Part shown: positions 25,655-34,368 of the stretch, piece by piece
Layout: every line of letters starts with the position of its first letter
How positions within the stretch are numbered: the first letter of the stretch is position 1
Source of the DNA: Pseudomonas monsensis
Lineage (GTDB): Bacteria > Pseudomonadota > Gammaproteobacteria > Pseudomonadales > Pseudomonadaceae
NCBI RefSeq assembly: GCF_014268495.2
Contig: NZ_CP077087.1
Location: forward strand, 3,475,501 to 3,539,500
Reading direction: 5' to 3'
DNA length: 64,000 bases
Made by a program: the position numbers and the translations under genes
Notes under the pieces: generated by a model
Told to the model about the DNA's origin: nothing
The model's input: only the letters and a program-made list of their open reading frames with translations
Database searches by the model: none

Positions 25655-25953
25655 TCAGCGGGCTTTTTTTGCGTAACTTTCCGGTATTTCGCAAGCAAGG
25701 CTCTATTTGGAGCCTTGGCATTTGCTCATTTGTAATAAGAAATGTTTTTTAGTTTCGAAAACTGGAAATATTTCATTTTCGAGCTTGTCTTCGCAAGGAG
25801 AACTTAAAGCTGGAAGCAAACCCGTTCTCTGAATACAGGACACGCCACCGGGCGTGCTCGCCTCTGCATTCATTCAACCCAGTGCCGCGCCTGCAACGGA
25901 CATCGCCAGGCCGTCACTGAAACGCACACTTTGTACTGCACCAAGGTCCAGTC
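25655..25953. other. Intergenic interval with a hairpin, upstream of the second arnT
   Basis: About 300 bp without a gene. An 8-bp perfect hairpin, CAAGGCTC-N6-GAGCCTTG, lies at 25696-25717. AT-rich sequence containing TTTTTTAGTTTCGAAAACT lies around 25743-25765. The region could hold a terminator for the phosphatase gene and a promoter for the glycosyltransferase pair; neither is clear-cut. Confidence 0.4.
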
Positions 25954-27675
25954 ATGACGTCTATTAACAAGCCGCTGCACCATGCAGCGTTGAATTTGCC
26001 GCGCCTCCACCAGAGCACCCTGATCGAGCGTTTTGCGATCCCCGGGCTGGTGCTGGCCTTCGTGGTGTTTTATCTGCTGCCATTGATGACCCACGGCTTG
26101 TGGATTCCCGATGAAACCCGTTATGGCCAGATCAGCCAGGAAATGCTGCAGAGCGGCAACTGGGTGGCGCCGCACTTCATGGGCATTCGCTACTTTGAAA
26201 AACCGATTGCCGGCTACTGGATGATCGCCATCGGCCAGGCCATCTTCGGTGAAAACCTGTTCGGCGTGCGCATCGCCTCGGCGCTCAGCACCGGCGTGAG
26301 CGTGTGGCTGGCCTATCTGCTGGCCCGACGCCTGTGGAACAACCCGCGCCTCAGCGCCGCCTGCGCCCTCCTTTATATGAGCTTTGGCCTGATCGCAGGG
26401 CAAGCCGGTTATGCCAACCTCGATCCGCAGTTCACTTTGTGGGTCAACCTCAGTCTGGTGGCGATCTGGTTTGCCATCGACAGCAACACCCCGCGCGCGC
26501 GGATTGGCGGCTGGGCATTGTTGGGATTGGCTTGTGGCATGGGCTTGATGACCAAAGGTTTCCTCGCCCTGATGCTGCCGGTGCTGATCGCCCTGCCCTA
26601 CATGATCTGGCAACGGCGTTTCGGCGAGTTGGTGCGTTATGGCCTGGTCGCTGTTGTGGTGGCCGCTCTGGTCAGCGTCCCCTGGGCACTGGCCGTGCAC
26701 GCCCGTGAACCGGACTTCTGGCGTTTCTTCTTCTGGCACGAACACATCCGCCGCTTTGCCGCCGGTGAAGACGCCCAGCATGCACGCCCATGGTGGTTCT
26801 ACCTGCCGCTGCTGTTTGCCTCCACCTTGCCGTGGGCACTGCTGTTGCCGTCGACACTGCTGCGCGCCTGGCGCGAAAAGCGCGACCCGAAAATCGGCTT
26901 CCTGGCCTTGTGGTTCGTGCTGCCGCTGGCATTTTTCAGCGCCAGCAGCGGCAAACTGCCGACCTACATCATGCCGTGTCTGCTGCCATTGGCCTTGTTG
27001 ATGGGCCACACACTGATGGGCTGGCTCGATCGCCAGGACGCTCGCGTCTTGCGCACCAACGGCGCGGTCAACGTGGTGCTGGCTGTTGCTGCACTGATTG
27101 CGCTGATCTATTTGCAAGCAACCCGCGAAGTATACGAACACACCGAAATGTTCAGCCTGTCGCTGGCTTACATCGTGCTGCTCGGCTGGCTGATTGCCGG
27201 CTCGCTGCAAACCTTGCGGCCACTGGCGCTGTGGGCCATGCCGGCGCTGGGCATCGGCCTGCTCGTCGCGCTGTTGCCGGCCGCCATGCCGGCGACCGTC
27301 GTCAACAGCAAGATGCCGGATCAGTTCATTGCCGAACACCAGCAGGAACTGAGCGCAACCACCTCGTTGCTGAGTAACGATCTGGGTGCTGCGTCGGCCT
27401 TGTCGTGGCGCCTGGGACGCCCGCAGGTGGATCTGTTCAACACCGTTGGCGAGCTCAAGTACGGCCTCGATGATCCGGCCATGGCCTCGCGCAAGGTCAG
27501 TCTGGACGGTGTTGCGCAGTGGATGGCCGACGCCCGCAAAAAAGGCTCGGTCGGCGTGGTGATGCGGGTCAACAGCACTTCGGACGCTCAGCAACTCGAA
27601 CTGCTGCCCATCGACGGTAAGCATTACCGTCGTGGCCAACTGGAAATCCTTATTTTTAACCAGAGCCAGCCATGA
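25954..27675 (+). CDS. ArnT-like lipid A aminoarabinose transferase (second copy), GT39 family
   Basis: A 573-residue inner-membrane protein with about a dozen hydrophobic helices and the GT39/ArnT layout. The first periplasmic loop holds WIPDETRYGQ with the catalytic-site aspartate, then FEKPIAGYWMIAIGQ, LDPQFT and the FFFWHEHIRRFA segment. These are almost identical to the ArnT of the arn operon at 39408-41057, so the two are close paralogues. ArnT transfers 4-amino-4-deoxy-L-arabinose from undecaprenyl phosphate to lipid A on the periplasmic face. The stop overlaps the next glycosyltransferase start (ATGA). A slightly different acceptor or sugar for this copy is possible. Confidence 0.88.
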   Translation: MTSINKPLHHAALNLPRLHQSTLIERFAIPGLVLAFVVFYLLPLMTHGLWIPDETRYGQISQEMLQSGNWVAPHFMGIRYFEKPIAGYWMIAIGQAIFGENLFGVRIASALSTGVSVWLAYLLARRLWNNPRLSAACALLYMSFGLIAGQAGYANLDPQFTLWVNLSLVAIWFAIDSNTPRARIGGWALLGLACGMGLMTKGFLALMLPVLIALPYMIWQRRFGELVRYGLVAVVVAALVSVPWALAVHAREPDFWRFFFWHEHIRRFAAGEDAQHARPWWFYLPLLFASTLPWALLLPSTLLRAWREKRDPKIGFLALWFVLPLAFFSASSGKLPTYIMPCLLPLALLMGHTLMGWLDRQDARVLRTNGAVNVVLAVAALIALIYLQATREVYEHTEMFSLSLAYIVLLGWLIAGSLQTLRPLALWAMPALGIGLLVALLPAAMPATVVNSKMPDQFIAEHQQELSATTSLLSNDLGAASALSWRLGRPQVDLFNTVGELKYGLDDPAMASRKVSLDGVAQWMADARKKGSVGVVMRVNSTSDAQQLELLPIDGKHYRRGQLEILIFNQSQP

Positions 27676-29186
27676 TCCAGACCAAGTCTGAACGGGGGCC
27701 GTTGCTGCTCCTGCTGGCGGCGACTGCCTTGCTGTTGCTGCTCGGCCTGGGCAGTCGCGAACTCTGGGGCGCTGAAACCCGCTGGGCCAACATCGCCCTG
27801 CAGATGCTGCAAAGTGGCGACTATTTCGACCCGTACCTCAAGGGCAGTCCGTATTACGACAAGCCGCTGCTGTCGTACTGGCTGATCACCGCCACCTCAT
27901 GGTTCACCGGCGGCCTGGGGCACTGGTCGTTGCGCTTGTCTTCGGTCATTTCCGCGTGGTTCAGCGTGTGGCTGGTGTACCTGCTCGGTGAACAGCTGTT
28001 TCGCAAAGGCACCGGGCTGATCGCTGGCTGGATGCTGGCGACCACCTTCTACTTCGTGTTCTGGGCGCGGGTCGCCACCGCCGACATTCTCACGGTGTGC
28101 GGTGTGCTCGCCGCGGTCTGGTGGTACTGGCGCGGGCCGGATGACAGCCGATTCTGGCGCTACGTGGTGTTCTTCGGCTTGCTGTCGCTGACCTCGCTGT
28201 TCAAGGGCTTGATCGGCTTCATTCTGCCGGGCCTGGTGCTGCTGCCGCACCTGCTCAGTGAGCATCGCTGGAAACGCCACCTCAATCTGCGGTTGCTCGC
28301 GGCGCTGGTGATCGCCGGGGCGTTTTACATGACGCCGTTCGTGCTGTCGCACTTCTACGGCGCGCCCACCTACGAGCAAAGCGGTCTGGGGCTGGTGTTG
28401 CGCGAGAACGTCGTGCGGTTTTTCCAGCCGTTCGACCAGTTCGGGCCGATTTACACCTACCTGATCTACCTGCCGGTCTACACCCTGCCCTGGGCTCCGT
28501 GCTGGCTGATCGCACTGTGGGTCGCCGCGCGAAACTGGAAGCACATCGAACCGGATACCCGCTGGCTGATCCAGGGGCTTGCGTTGTTGATGCTGTTTTT
28601 CACCGCCAGCGGCAGTCGTCGCAGTTATTACGTCTTGCCGCTGGTGCCGTTCGCGCAACTGCTTGGCGCCTGGTGGGTCACCCGGCGCCTGGCCGAACGC
28701 AACAGTGAAGGCCGTGGGCTGAAAATCGGCTTTGCTGTTGCCACGGCGCTGCTGGTCGCAATACTGGGTGTGCTCTACCCGTGGACCAACAGCGGCGGTG
28801 GCGTCATCCGTTTCGGCGAGCAGGTTCGCCAGCAGGCCAGCGAACAGGCACCGCTGAATCAGTGGCGCATGGTTATGGTCGAGGTGGACAACAAAGTCCC
28901 GATGTACCTGCAAACCGGCGGCGCGCCGTTCTATTACGTGGCAGAAACCCAGGACTTTCCGCGCAGTGGCGATACCGCAGCATTAATGACCTGGCTTGAA
29001 CGTACCAGTGGCGAACACTGGGATCCGCAACGCACGATTGTCGTTGCGCAGTACCGCAACGGTGATGCAATGCCGCTCGACTACCTGAAAACGGACCACC
29101 AGGTCATCATCACCACCCCCACCCGTGGCGAGCAGGTATTCCACGGACGCGAAGACCAGAGCGTGGCCTACATTCCCCGTTCCTGA
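27672..29186 (+). CDS. GT39 family membrane glycosyltransferase
   Basis: A 504-residue polytopic protein of the ArnT/PMT (GT39) superfamily, more distant from ArnT than its upstream neighbour. The first periplasmic loop reads WGAETRWANIALQML: the glutamate and arginine are kept, but the aspartate of the DET motif of ArnT is an alanine. It also has PYYDKPLLSYWLI and a C-terminal periplasmic domain. Such enzymes use polyprenyl-phosphate sugars as donors. It is translationally coupled to the ArnT paralogue, so it probably acts on the same LPS or lipid acceptor, but the sugar cannot be told from sequence. Confidence 0.85.
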   Translation: MIQTKSERGPLLLLLAATALLLLLGLGSRELWGAETRWANIALQMLQSGDYFDPYLKGSPYYDKPLLSYWLITATSWFTGGLGHWSLRLSSVISAWFSVWLVYLLGEQLFRKGTGLIAGWMLATTFYFVFWARVATADILTVCGVLAAVWWYWRGPDDSRFWRYVVFFGLLSLTSLFKGLIGFILPGLVLLPHLLSEHRWKRHLNLRLLAALVIAGAFYMTPFVLSHFYGAPTYEQSGLGLVLRENVVRFFQPFDQFGPIYTYLIYLPVYTLPWAPCWLIALWVAARNWKHIEPDTRWLIQGLALLMLFFTASGSRRSYYVLPLVPFAQLLGAWWVTRRLAERNSEGRGLKIGFAVATALLVAILGVLYPWTNSGGGVIRFGEQVRQQASEQAPLNQWRMVMVEVDNKVPMYLQTGGAPFYYVAETQDFPRSGDTAALMTWLERTSGEHWDPQRTIVVAQYRNGDAMPLDYLKTDHQVIITTPTRGEQVFHGREDQSVAYIPRS

Positions 29187-29374
29187 TTGATGCCGTAGAC
29201 AGCGACAAGGGGCGGGTCGCGACAATTTGAATGGCAATGACAAGGATTAACGGTTTCTTTGACGTTTTTTTCTCATTTGCCACCCTACATTGCCGCGACC
29301 CGATACTTGCAAATCGTTCGCATTGTTGCCTGCGAAGGTTTCGCTCATAACGTCTAACAACAGGAGCTGCCCGA
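29187..29374. promoter_or_regulatory. Upstream region of the ferric-iron transporter operon
   Basis: A 188-bp interval. A 9-bp inverted repeat (CGGGTCGCG at 29213-29221 and CGCGACCCG at 29294-29302) brackets an AT-richer core. No clear Fur box (GATAATGATAATCATTATC type) was visible. The ribosome site CAGGAG precedes the start at 29375. Confidence 0.35.
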
Positions 29375-30388
29375 ATGAACCCACGCTTTCCATCCTTTTT
29401 GAAACGTGCGCTGCTGGCCACCGCGTTGTTCGGCGCCGGGCACGCCTTCGCCGCCGACTCGGTAGGACTGGTGGTCTACAACGCGCAACACGAAACCCTG
29501 ACCAAAGCCTGGGTGGCCGGATTCACCGAAGAAACCGGGATCCCGGTGACTATTCGCAACGGTGACGACACGGAAATGGGCAACCAGCTGGTTCAAGAAG
29601 GTGCGGCCTCGCCGGCGGATGTGTTCCTGACCGAAAACTCCCCGGCCATGGTGCTGGTCGATAACGCCAAACTGTTTGCGCCGGTGGCGGCGACCACCCT
29701 GGCACAAGTGGATTCCGCCTATCGCCCGGCCCACGGCCAATGGGTCGGTATCGCCGCACGCTCCACGGTGTTCGTCTACAACCCGGACAAGTTGAGCGAG
29801 AAAGACCTGCCCAAATCCCTGCTTGACCTCGCCACCCCGACCTGGAAAGGCCGCTGGGCCGCCTCGCCCGCCGGTGCCGACTTCCAGGCGATTGTCGCTG
29901 CTGTGCTTGAGCAAAAAGGCGAAGCCGCCACGCTCGACTGGCTCAAAGCGATGAAAACCAACGCAACCATTTACCGTGGCAACAGCGCCGTGCTCAAAGC
30001 CGTGAACGCCGGGCAAATCGACAGCGGCGTGATCTACCACTATTACAGCTTCGTCGATCAGTCCAAGACCGGCGAAAACAGCAAGAACACTCGCCTGCAC
30101 TACTTCAAGCACCAGGACCCGGGCGCCTTCGTGAGCATTTCCGGCGCCGGCGTCCTGGCGTCGAGCAAGCATCAGGATGAAGCCCAGCAGTTCCTCAAAT
30201 ACATCACCGGCAAACAGGGGCAGGAGATTCTTCACACCGGCAGTTCGTTTGAATACGCCGTAGGCCAGGGTGCCCCGTCCAACCCGAAACTGGTCCCGCT
30301 CAAAGAGCTCGATGCGCCAAAGGTTGACGCTTCGAAGCTCGACAGCAAAAAGGCCGTCGAACTGATGACCCAGGCCGGACTGCTGTAA
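29375..30388 (+). CDS. Ferric-iron ABC transporter substrate-binding protein (FbpA/SfuA-like)
   Basis: A 337-residue periplasmic protein with a Sec signal of about 27 residues ending in AFAADS. The mature start LVVYNAQHETLTKAW is typical of the FbpA/HitA ferric-binding family. Candidate Fe3+ ligands are H39, E87 (FLTENSPAM) and the tyrosines Y221, Y223 and Y224 (IYHYYSF), matching the His-Glu-Tyr-Tyr set of FbpA. It hands free ferric iron to the permease encoded by the next gene, which starts directly after its stop. The transporter sits between two LPS-modification blocks. Confidence 0.92.
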   Translation: MNPRFPSFLKRALLATALFGAGHAFAADSVGLVVYNAQHETLTKAWVAGFTEETGIPVTIRNGDDTEMGNQLVQEGAASPADVFLTENSPAMVLVDNAKLFAPVAATTLAQVDSAYRPAHGQWVGIAARSTVFVYNPDKLSEKDLPKSLLDLATPTWKGRWAASPAGADFQAIVAAVLEQKGEAATLDWLKAMKTNATIYRGNSAVLKAVNAGQIDSGVIYHYYSFVDQSKTGENSKNTRLHYFKHQDPGAFVSISGAGVLASSKHQDEAQQFLKYITGKQGQEILHTGSSFEYAVGQGAPSNPKLVPLKELDAPKVDASKLDSKKAVELMTQAGLL

Positions 30389-31987
30389 GTGATGCCGGAA
30401 ACCTTGCCGGCAAAGGCTGTTTTGGCAGCCCCCGCCCATCGCTCGCGTGGCGCCCGCGCACTCAACGGTCGCGGGCGGTCGTCGATGGTCGCTCTGGCTG
30501 TTTTCATATCGGTGCTGTCGTTGCTGCCGATCGGCTTTGTGCTCGGCGTGTCGTGGTACACCGGATGGCCAACCATCGAAGCCATGGTGTTCCGCCCGCG
30601 CGTGGCCGAACTGCTGATCAACACCGTGCTGCTGGTGCTGATCACCCTGCCGTTGTGCATCCTGCTGGGCACCGCGCTGGCCTGGCTGACCGAGCGCAGC
30701 AACCTGCCCGGCCGACGCCTGTGGTCATTGCTGGCAGTGGCACCACTGGCGGTGCCGGCGTTCGTTCACAGTTACGCCTGGGTCAGTCTGATTCCCTCGA
30801 TTCATGGGTTGCCGGCCGGCGTACTGGTGTCGGTGATTGCCTATTTTCCGTTTTTGTACCTGCCGGTAGCCGCGACCCTGCGCCGTCTCGACCCGGCTAT
30901 TGAAGACGTCGCGGAGTCGCTGGGGCTCAAGCCGTGGGCGGTGTTTTTTCGCGTGGTGTTGCCGCAATTGCGGCTGGCGATTTGCGGTGGCGCGTTGCTG
31001 GTCGGCCTGCACCTGCTGGCCGAATACGGTCTGTACGCGATGATCCGTTTCGACACCTTCACCACGGCGATCTTCGACCAGTTCAAATCGACCTTCAACG
31101 GCCCGGCCGCCAATATGCTCGCCGGGGTTCTGGCATTGTGCTGCCTGGCGATGCTCACGGCAGAATCCGCCGCCCGTGGCCAGGCGCGTTATGCCCGAGT
31201 CGGCTCCGGTAGCGCCCGGGATCAACGCAACGTGCAACTGGGTCGAGGCGCAACAACCTTTGCGTTATTGCTGCAAGCCCTGACCTGCCTGTTGGCCTTG
31301 GGTGTGCCCTTACTGACACTGGGTCGCTGGCTGCTGGCCGGTGGCGTGCAAGTCTGGCAAGGCGACGAATTGCTGCCTGCGTTGCTGCAGACTCTGTCGT
31401 ATGGGGTGGCCGGCGCCTTGCTGACCAGCGTTGCGGCCATTCCGATTGCCTGGTTGTCGATCCGCTCGCCCGGCAAACTGCAGCGTTTGCTGGAAGGTTG
31501 CAACTACATCACCAGCTCGCTGCCGGGCATCGTCGTGGCACTGGCGTTGGTGACCGTGACTATCCATTTCGCCCGGCCGATCTACCAGACCAGCATTACC
31601 GTGCTGCTCGCGTATCTGTTGATGTTTCTGCCGCGCGCACTGGTCAGCCTGCGTGCCGGTTTCGCGCAAGCGCCGGTGGAGCTGGAAAACATCGCGCAAA
31701 GCCTGGGGCGCTCGCCAATACGGGCGTTGTGGCTGATCACCGTCCGGCTGGCAGCACCGGGTGCTGCCGCCGGTGCGGCGCTGGTGTTTCTGGCGATCAC
31801 CAACGAACTGACCGCGACCCTGCTGCTCGCGCCCAATGGCACGCGCACCCTCGCCACGGGCTTCTGGGCGATGACCAGTGAAATCGACTACGCCGCTGCC
31901 GCGCCTTACGCGTTGCTGATGATCCTGCTTTCACTGCCGCTGACGGCCATTCTCTATCACCAATCCAGGCGTACCGCTGGCCGATGA
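30389..31987 (+). CDS. Ferric-iron ABC transporter permease (FbpB/SfuB-like)
   Basis: The frame opens at a GTG at 30389 immediately after the upstream stop; an ATG at 30392 is equally possible. The 532-residue protein is a fused double permease with two sets of about six helices, as in FbpB and SfuB. Two EAA-type loops are visible, in DVAESLGLKPWAVFFRVVLPQL and NIAQSLGRSPIRALWLITVRL, which contact two copies of the ATPase. The stop overlaps the ATPase start by 4 bases (ATGA). Confidence 0.93.
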   Translation: MMPETLPAKAVLAAPAHRSRGARALNGRGRSSMVALAVFISVLSLLPIGFVLGVSWYTGWPTIEAMVFRPRVAELLINTVLLVLITLPLCILLGTALAWLTERSNLPGRRLWSLLAVAPLAVPAFVHSYAWVSLIPSIHGLPAGVLVSVIAYFPFLYLPVAATLRRLDPAIEDVAESLGLKPWAVFFRVVLPQLRLAICGGALLVGLHLLAEYGLYAMIRFDTFTTAIFDQFKSTFNGPAANMLAGVLALCCLAMLTAESAARGQARYARVGSGSARDQRNVQLGRGATTFALLLQALTCLLALGVPLLTLGRWLLAGGVQVWQGDELLPALLQTLSYGVAGALLTSVAAIPIAWLSIRSPGKLQRLLEGCNYITSSLPGIVVALALVTVTIHFARPIYQTSITVLLAYLLMFLPRALVSLRAGFAQAPVELENIAQSLGRSPIRALWLITVRLAAPGAAAGAALVFLAITNELTATLLLAPNGTRTLATGFWAMTSEIDYAAAAPYALLMILLSLPLTAILYHQSRRTAGR

Positions 31988-33042
31988 ACGCTCTCGAACT
32001 GCTCAACCTCAGTAAAACCTTCGGCGCGCAAAAGGCGCTCGACGACGTCAGCCTCAATGTGCCGACCGGCAGCCGTACGGTGATCGTGGGCCCCTCCGGC
32101 TCCGGCAAGACCACCCTGCTGCGGATGATCGCCGGGTTCGAATTTCCCGACACCGGCAGCCTGACCCTCAACGGCCAGACGCTGGTTGATCGCACTCACG
32201 CGGTGCCGGCCTATCAACGGCAGATCGGCTACGTGCCGCAGGACGGTGCCCTGTTCCCGCACATGACCGTGGCCGCCAATATCGGCTTCGGCCTGGCCCT
32301 GACTGGCGCGGCCCGCAACCAGCGGATCCTCGAGTTGATGGACAGTGTCGCTTTGGACGCGAACATGGCCAGCCGTTGGCCCCACGAGCTGTCCGGCGGC
32401 CAGCAACAGCGGGTCTCACTGGCCCGTGCGCTGGCGCAGCAGCCACGCCTGATGCTGCTCGACGAGCCGTTCTCTGCACTCGACACCGGTTTGCGCAGCG
32501 CCATGCGCAAAATGGTCGCGCGCCTGCTCGAAGACGCCGGCGTCACCACCATTCTGGTGACCCACGACCAGAGCGAAGCGTTGTCATTCGCCGATCAATT
32601 GGCGGTCATGCGCGCCGGACGGCTGGTGCAATCCGGGCATCCGATGGACCTTTACCGTTATCCGGACGATGAACAGACCGCGCACTTCCTCGGTGAAGCC
32701 GTGGTCTTGCCCGCACGAATCGAGGCCGGTTGGGCGCACTGCGATCTGGGTCAGATGCCGGTCAACAGCAACGGCTTTACCGGCGCCGCGCACATCATGC
32801 TTCGCCCCGAACAATTGCAGATCGCCGAAGTGGCGAGTGACCGTCAGGGATGCCATGCGACCGTCACTGAGCGCGACTTTGCCGGCAACACCTGTACCTT
32901 GACGGTCGAGCTGAGCGCCTCTACCACGCAAGCATCGGCCCGTTCGATCCTGGTGCGCAGCACCGGCATGCACGCCCCGTCCGCCGGCAGTTCGGTGTAC
33001 CTGTCAGTGCTCGGTGCGGCGCATGTGTTTGGCCTGGGCTGA
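31984..33042 (+). CDS. Ferric-iron ABC transporter ATP-binding protein (FbpC-like)
   Basis: A 352-residue ATPase of the FbpC/PotA type. Walker A is GPSGSGKTT (36-44), the ABC signature is LSGGQQQR (136-143) and Walker B is LMLLDEPFSALD. A C-terminal TOBE-like regulatory domain of about 110 residues follows (HIMLRPEQLQIAEV). It powers import by the preceding permease and completes a three-gene operon. The stop abuts the stop of the convergent integrase gene with no base between them and no terminator. Confidence 0.93.
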   Translation: MNALELLNLSKTFGAQKALDDVSLNVPTGSRTVIVGPSGSGKTTLLRMIAGFEFPDTGSLTLNGQTLVDRTHAVPAYQRQIGYVPQDGALFPHMTVAANIGFGLALTGAARNQRILELMDSVALDANMASRWPHELSGGQQQRVSLARALAQQPRLMLLDEPFSALDTGLRSAMRKMVARLLEDAGVTTILVTHDQSEALSFADQLAVMRAGRLVQSGHPMDLYRYPDDEQTAHFLGEAVVLPARIEAGWAHCDLGQMPVNSNGFTGAAHIMLRPEQLQIAEVASDRQGCHATVTERDFAGNTCTLTVELSASTTQASARSILVRSTGMHAPSAGSSVYLSVLGAAHVFGLG

Positions 33043-33981
33043 TCAGAGATCGAAGCGATCCACCGCCCGCCGCCGCTCGTTGTCATCGCGCACATCGTAA
33101 TTGGCGGTGGTCTGGATATTGCTGTGATGCGCCAGTTTCTGTGCGATCGACAGGTCGTGTTCCTCGATCACCCGGGTGATGAATGAACGACGGAAATCGT
33201 GGGGCATGATTTTCACCCCGACCTGGGTGCCCCGCTGCCGGGCGATGTAATAGATCGCGTGCTTGGTAATGCGCTCGCGGGTGATGTGGCTGCCACGGCG
33301 AATGCGGTTGAACAGGAACCCATCGTCGCTCTCGCCCTCGTTGAGGTGTGAACGGCGCAATTCGAGCCACGCATCGAGTTTGGCGAACGCCCACGCCGGG
33401 GCGTACTTGATCAGTTGTTTGTTGCCCTTGCCGGTAACCGTCAGGCTGCGTTCAGTGAAGTCGACCTGATTCAGATCCAGATCCACTGATTCCGATTTGC
33501 GCATGCCGGTGCCGTACAGCAACGCAATGATTGCAGCGTCGCGCAGGCCTTGCGGGCGCGGGTCGGCGGCACAGACTTCCATCAATTCGTGAATCAGCGT
33601 GCGCTTGAGATTACGTCCCTGGGACAGTCGCGTACCGGCGATGCCCTTGACCGAGCGCATCTTTAAAAGATGCTCCTGGCTGATCAGACTCATACGCCAG
33701 GCTTCATTCATGACCCCGCGCACGGCATTGACATACAGCGAAGAAGTGTTCGGCGCGTAGTTGTCTGCGCGCAATGCCGCCACCAGTGCTACAACATCTT
33801 CGGGCTGCAGGGCGTGCCAGGGAATCTCTTCGACATTCATGTCTTCAAAACCCAGGCGATCAGCTGCGTCTTGTAGTACGTAGCGCATGGTGAGTTGGCT
33901 GGAAGGCGCCAAACGCGCGAGGTACAGGCTCATCGGGTTGGGTTTCGAAGCGACCGGGGTTGCAGCAACTAAATCAATCAA
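33043..33981 (-). CDS. Tyrosine recombinase/site-specific integrase, lone
   Basis: The protein has 312 residues from a TTG at 33981 (AAGG upstream); an ATG at 33933 would give 296. The C-terminal catalytic domain is complete: R161 (GTGMRKSE), K185 (GKGNK), H261 and R264 (PHDFRRSF), H285 (LAHHS) and the nucleophile Y295 (TTANYDVR). The N-terminal half is a SAM-like core-binding domain. It resembles XerC/D-type or integron-type enzymes more than phage integrases. No excisionase, attachment-site repeat, cargo or transposase lies nearby; the gene stands alone between the iron transporter and the arn operon. Its target site is unknown. Confidence 0.87.
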   Translation of the reverse strand: MIDLVAATPVASKPNPMSLYLARLAPSSQLTMRYVLQDAADRLGFEDMNVEEIPWHALQPEDVVALVAALRADNYAPNTSSLYVNAVRGVMNEAWRMSLISQEHLLKMRSVKGIAGTRLSQGRNLKRTLIHELMEVCAADPRPQGLRDAAIIALLYGTGMRKSESVDLDLNQVDFTERSLTVTGKGNKQLIKYAPAWAFAKLDAWLELRRSHLNEGESDDGFLFNRIRRGSHITRERITKHAIYYIARQRGTQVGVKIMPHDFRRSFITRVIEEHDLSIAQKLAHHSNIQTTANYDVRDDNERRRAVDRFDL

Positions 33982-34368
33982 ACGTTAAACCTTGAGTAAA
34001 AAGTGTACGACACAACAACAACTAACAACTGCAATGTACTTGAAGTAAAGAAGGTACTTGGCCGCACTGCCGGACAAAAACTGCGATGGACGGCACAAGC
34101 CTGAACAGCGGCTGTATAAGTGACAGATAAACGATTCGCCAACCGGTTTTTCATGTTCCTTTCACAAAAACCGGCATAACCTTAATTCCTATCGGTTCAG
34201 TGCTGGCCTTGCCCAACCTGCCGGGCAAATGGTGAAAAGTCAATCTATCCCCGACGTCATGCTTTTTTTGCCAAGTCATTGATGCAGGAACGATTTTCTG
34301 TGTCTACGCTGAGGTTGGATCCAACGTGTCTGTGAGTCCATCCTTTATTTTTTTTCAATGAGGTGCCC
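33982..34368. promoter_or_regulatory. Promoter region of the arn operon and integrase (387 bp)
   Basis: The interval between the divergent integrase and arnB genes is richer in A+T than the flanking genes. It holds the direct repeat at 34147-34165 and, about 15 bp on, CCTTAATTCCTATCGGTTCAG, which only loosely resembles PmrA/PhoP half-sites. A T-rich stretch (34343-34356) precedes the GAGG ribosome site of arnB. No small gene is apparent. Confidence 0.5.
34147..34165 (+). promoter_or_regulatory. Direct repeat TTTTTCAT-N3-CCTTTCAC, candidate response-regulator site before arnB
   Basis: TTTTTCAT (34147-34154) and CCTTTCAC (34158-34165) are spaced 11 bp start to start, exactly as in the pair before the histidine phosphatase (24839-24857). 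The preceding bases CCAACCGG partly fit the 16-bp ColR consensus I recall. It lies about 200 bp upstream of arnB. Confidence 0.5.

Noticed and set aside
25870..27639. Minus-strand frame of about 590 codons opposite the second arnT
   Set aside because: Low-complexity Gln/His-rich translation, typical of the complement of a membrane protein gene.
29187..29374. Possible Fur box before the ferric-iron transporter (around GCAAATCGTTCGCATT)
   Set aside because: Too few matches to the Fur consensus to claim.
33043..34368. Prophage, integron or genomic-island boundary at the integrase
   Set aside because: No tRNA gene, direct-repeat attachment sites, attC-like repeats or mobile cargo could be seen nearby.
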